NCBI GenBank assembly: GCA_021204285.1
Contig: JAJPZP010000153.1
Coordinates: forward strand, 1-5,664
Source of the DNA: Lachnospiraceae bacterium
GTDB taxonomy: Bacteria > Bacillota > Clostridia > Lachnospirales > Lachnospiraceae
DNA length: 5,664 bases
Reading direction: 5' to 3'
Notes under the pieces: model-generated
What the model was told of the DNA's origin: nothing
The model's database searches: none
Seen by the model: only the letters and a program-made list of their open reading frames with translations
In this document: positions 4,116-5,664 of the stretch, one piece after another
Layout of the letters: each line of letters starts with the position of its first letter
Position numbering within the stretch: the stretch's first letter is position 1
Program-made: the position numbers and the translations under genes

Positions 4116-5546
4116 CTACTCCACCACCTGCAGATAGCTGCTGATACAGTACAGCGTCTGCCCGTTATATTCTACTCTGGACCAGCCCACATCGGAAACA
4201 CCCGTGCGGACGATCACTTCGCCATTATAGAGCTGTGCGATGACTTCCGAGGGATCCTCGACACTCGGACGGTTGCGGAGGTTTGTCACTTCCTTCGCCG
4301 TCACATTCTCGCTGACCGTCGTAAACTTCGTCTTAAAGCCATCGTCATCCTCTTCTTCCGCCGCTGGGGTATAACTGAGATCCGTCGTCAGATAGCTTGA
4401 TACCGCATAGAGCGTCTCCCCATTGTAAATAAGCCGCGACCAGCCGTTATTTCCCTTTCCGGTACGCGTCGTCTCATCGCCGTTCTGCAGCTGCGCCACG
4501 ATATTGCTGCTGTCGGACTGATCCATCGCACTGCGCAGATTTGTCACGTCCTTCGCCGTCACCTGCTCATACACTTCCTCGAAAGTCACGCCGATCTCCG
4601 GGTCTGCCTCGACATACTCCGCCGCACCCTCGTCCTGCGCGGAAGCGGATTCGCTGTATCCGAAATACGCAATATTGAGATCCACGTAGCCGTCGATCCC
4701 CGGAACAGAACCCATATTGGTATACTGCCACATCGCATACTCCCCGTCGTAGTCCGGCTGACCGGTCAAATAAGAAGAATACTGCGCCACCCAGATGCGG
4801 TATTGCAGTTCAAGCTCGTCCGTCTGCCAGAGCAGATTGTCCGCAAGCTCATTGCGTGCCGCGTAAAACATGCCCGTATAACCCTGTTCCTCTATTTCGT
4901 CCAGAAACACGACGGCGAGGTTTGAGCGCTCCTCCACGCTCAGATCCGTCTGCCTGCTCGACCCGCTCTGAAAGCCTTCGCAGTTGTAGGCCACCGGATA
5001 GGTGATCGGATAGCCGGCAAGCAGCCTGGCTGTCCATTCAGCCTCCTCCCTCGCTTCCTCCTCGGTCACCGCGGTCGAGAAGAAATAAGCACCGAGCTGA
5101 ATGCCATATGCCTCCGCCTCCTGCAGATTATAACGCGCGCAGGCGTCCTCGGCGATCTCTCCTCCGCTCAGCGTGCGGTAGCCCACGCGCACCATGACAA
5201 AATCAACACCGGAAGCCGCAACCTGCTCCCAGTCAATCGTTCCCTGGTACTCAGACACGTCAATGCCCACTGTAATCTCGTCCGTCTCGCTGGCGATCTC
5301 CTTCACGGTGCTGATCGTCGTCTCCGTTCCTTCCTCCTCCGCCTCGACAAGCGTCTGCGGATCCTCTTCTTCTGTCTCCTCGTCCACCGCCTCTTCCTCT
5401 GTTTCGACCGCTTCCACGACAGAGTCTTCTTCCGTCTTCTTTCCACCGAAGAAAAGAAACCAGGCCGCAAACAGCAGAAGCACTGCTCCCAGCGTCGCCA
5501 GAAAAGCGGTTAAAATCATACGGTTTCGCTGCCTTTTCCCTGACAT
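4116..5546 (-). CDS. membrane-anchored GH25 (lysozyme-like) protein with two SH3b repeats
   Basis: A 476-residue cell-surface protein. A basic N-terminus (MSGKRQRNR) and one membrane helix at about 10-33 act as an uncleaved signal anchor. A very acidic Glu/Asp-rich stalk follows (about 38-75), then a glycoside hydrolase family 25 domain at about 92-297: GIDVSEYQGTIDW (94-106, with D96), YPVAYNCEGF (183-192, with E190 as the expected catalytic acid) and WQYTNMGSVPGIDGYVDLN (273-291). Two SH3b-like repeats close the protein (about 328-387 and 414-473). GH25 enzymes cut the beta-1,4 bond between N-acetylmuramic acid and N-acetylglucosamine in peptidoglycan; SH3b domains bind wall material. The usual Asp-x-Glu pair reads Asn-x-Glu here (N188, E190), so activity may be altered. 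AGGGAGG lies seven bases before the ATG. It is the first gene of an operon with the DUF554 gene. Confidence 0.92.
   Translation of the reverse strand: MSGKRQRNRMILTAFLATLGAVLLLFAAWFLFFGGKKTEEDSVVEAVETEEEAVDEETEEEDPQTLVEAEEEGTETTISTVKEIASETDEITVGIDVSEYQGTIDWEQVAASGVDFVMVRVGYRTLSGGEIAEDACARYNLQEAEAYGIQLGAYFFSTAVTEEEAREEAEWTARLLAGYPITYPVAYNCEGFQSGSSRQTDLSVEERSNLAVVFLDEIEEQGYTGMFYAARNELADNLLWQTDELELQYRIWVAQYSSYLTGQPDYDGEYAMWQYTNMGSVPGIDGYVDLNIAYFGYSESASAQDEGAAEYVEADPEIGVTFEEVYEQVTAKDVTNLRSAMDQSDSSNIVAQLQNGDETTRTGKGNNGWSRLIYNGETLYAVSSYLTTDLSYTPAAEEEDDDGFKTKFTTVSENVTAKEVTNLRNRPSVEDPSEVIAQLYNGEVIVRTGVSDVGWSRVEYNGQTLYCISSYLQVVE
4128..4565 (-). repeat. tandem SH3b-coding repeats inside the GH25 gene
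   Basis: Two coding units at about 4386-4565 and 4128-4307 are offset by 258 bases (86 codons). The best-conserved stretch, coding VTAKDVTNLR or VTAKEVTNLR, is nearly identical at DNA level (4541-4562 and 4283-4304, one difference visible). Both units also share an AQL-NG pattern, GWSR, YNG-TLY and a final SSYL. This points to an internal duplication; the units have since diverged at many other residues. Confidence 0.8.
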
Positions 5547-5574
5547 AATCCTGCCTCCCTGACAGGCAAAAGTC

Positions 5575-5591
5575 GATTGCTGTCGGCAATC
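5575..5591 (-). promoter_or_regulatory. short hairpin in the GH25 leader
   Basis: GATTGC and GCAATC are perfect 6-base arms around a 5-base loop, lying between the candidate promoter and the ribosome binding site. A second weak pairing, TGCCT with AGGCA (5552-5568), would partly cover the AGGGAGG ribosome binding site. Either could tune expression; both are short enough to be chance. Confidence 0.3.
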
Positions 5592-5607
5592 ATTACCTGC
5601 ATTTGCA

Positions 5608-5635
5608 ATGTTACCACATTTTTTTCATATGGGAA
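5608..5635 (-). promoter_or_regulatory. candidate promoter of the GH25-DUF554 operon
   Basis: On the minus strand, TTCCCA (5630-5635), 16 bases, then TAACAT (5608-5613) with a preceding TGG that makes an extended -10. The leader would be about 55 bases. The match is moderate and the window ends soon after, so a promoter further upstream is not excluded. Confidence 0.35.
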
Positions 5636-5664
5636 AGCCATAAAAATCACCATTACAGGAGATA

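Noticed and set aside
5327..5435. TCC/TTC-rich triplet run resembling a simple repeat
   Set aside because: It encodes the acidic stalk of the GH25 protein (GAA, GAG and GAC codons); the units are irregular and it is not a true microsatellite.
5194..5562. A Ser-rich plus-strand open frame opposite the GH25 N-terminus
   Set aside because: The serine runs are the reverse complement of the Glu/Asp-rich stalk codons of the real gene.

Overview
The window looks like a moderately GC-rich, low-repeat chromosomal segment of a clostridial Firmicute, probably Lachnospiraceae or a close relative. The basis is strong GGAGG-type ribosome binding sites, AT-rich promoters set between GC-rich genes, a split Mrp/Mbh-type antiporter operon, and a membrane-anchored GH25 protein with two SH3 repeats. 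The taxonomic call is inference; there is no rRNA or other marker gene.

Left part (1-1552, all on the minus strand): five tightly packed genes encode small membrane subunits of a multisubunit cation/proton antiporter module. In transcription order they are MrpE-, MrpF- and MrpG-like proteins, a stand-alone DUF4040 (MbhD-like) protein, and the start of a further subunit that runs off the left edge. The genes abut or overlap by 4 to 20 bases. The order E-F-G-DUF4040 is that of archaeal Mbh-type modules rather than the classical mrpABCDEFG order, so the rest of the operon (MrpB-, C- and D-like subunits, possibly oxidoreductase subunits) should lie to the left.

Middle (1553-1798): a compact divergent control region. 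It holds a good promoter for the antiporter operon and one for the plus-strand gene, with a small palindrome between their -35 boxes. It also contains an element of about 75-100 bp with two operator-like palindromes and a direct repeat that duplicates the -10 region, and an inverted repeat in the plus-strand leader.

Centre (1799-3391, plus strand): a 530-residue metallo-beta-lactamase/beta-CASP protein of the CPSF73/RNase J-like superfamily with all metal-binding motifs, a predicted RNA-processing nuclease. It converges on the next operon, with only 20 bases between the stop codons.

Right part (3412-5546, minus strand): a two-gene operon. The first gene encodes a membrane-anchored GH25 (lysozyme-like) cell-wall protein with an acidic stalk and two SH3b repeats. 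The second, two bases downstream, encodes a DUF554 (YdfK/YqgA-like) membrane protein. A candidate promoter and leader lie at 5547-5640, and a possible divergent gene may begin just past the right edge.

I see no CRISPR array, tRNA, rRNA, transposase or phage gene, and no convincing undescribed multi-gene system. The most distinctive parts are the promoter/repeat element at 1570-1667, the Mbh-like gene order, and the Asn in place of Asp in the GH25 active-site motif.
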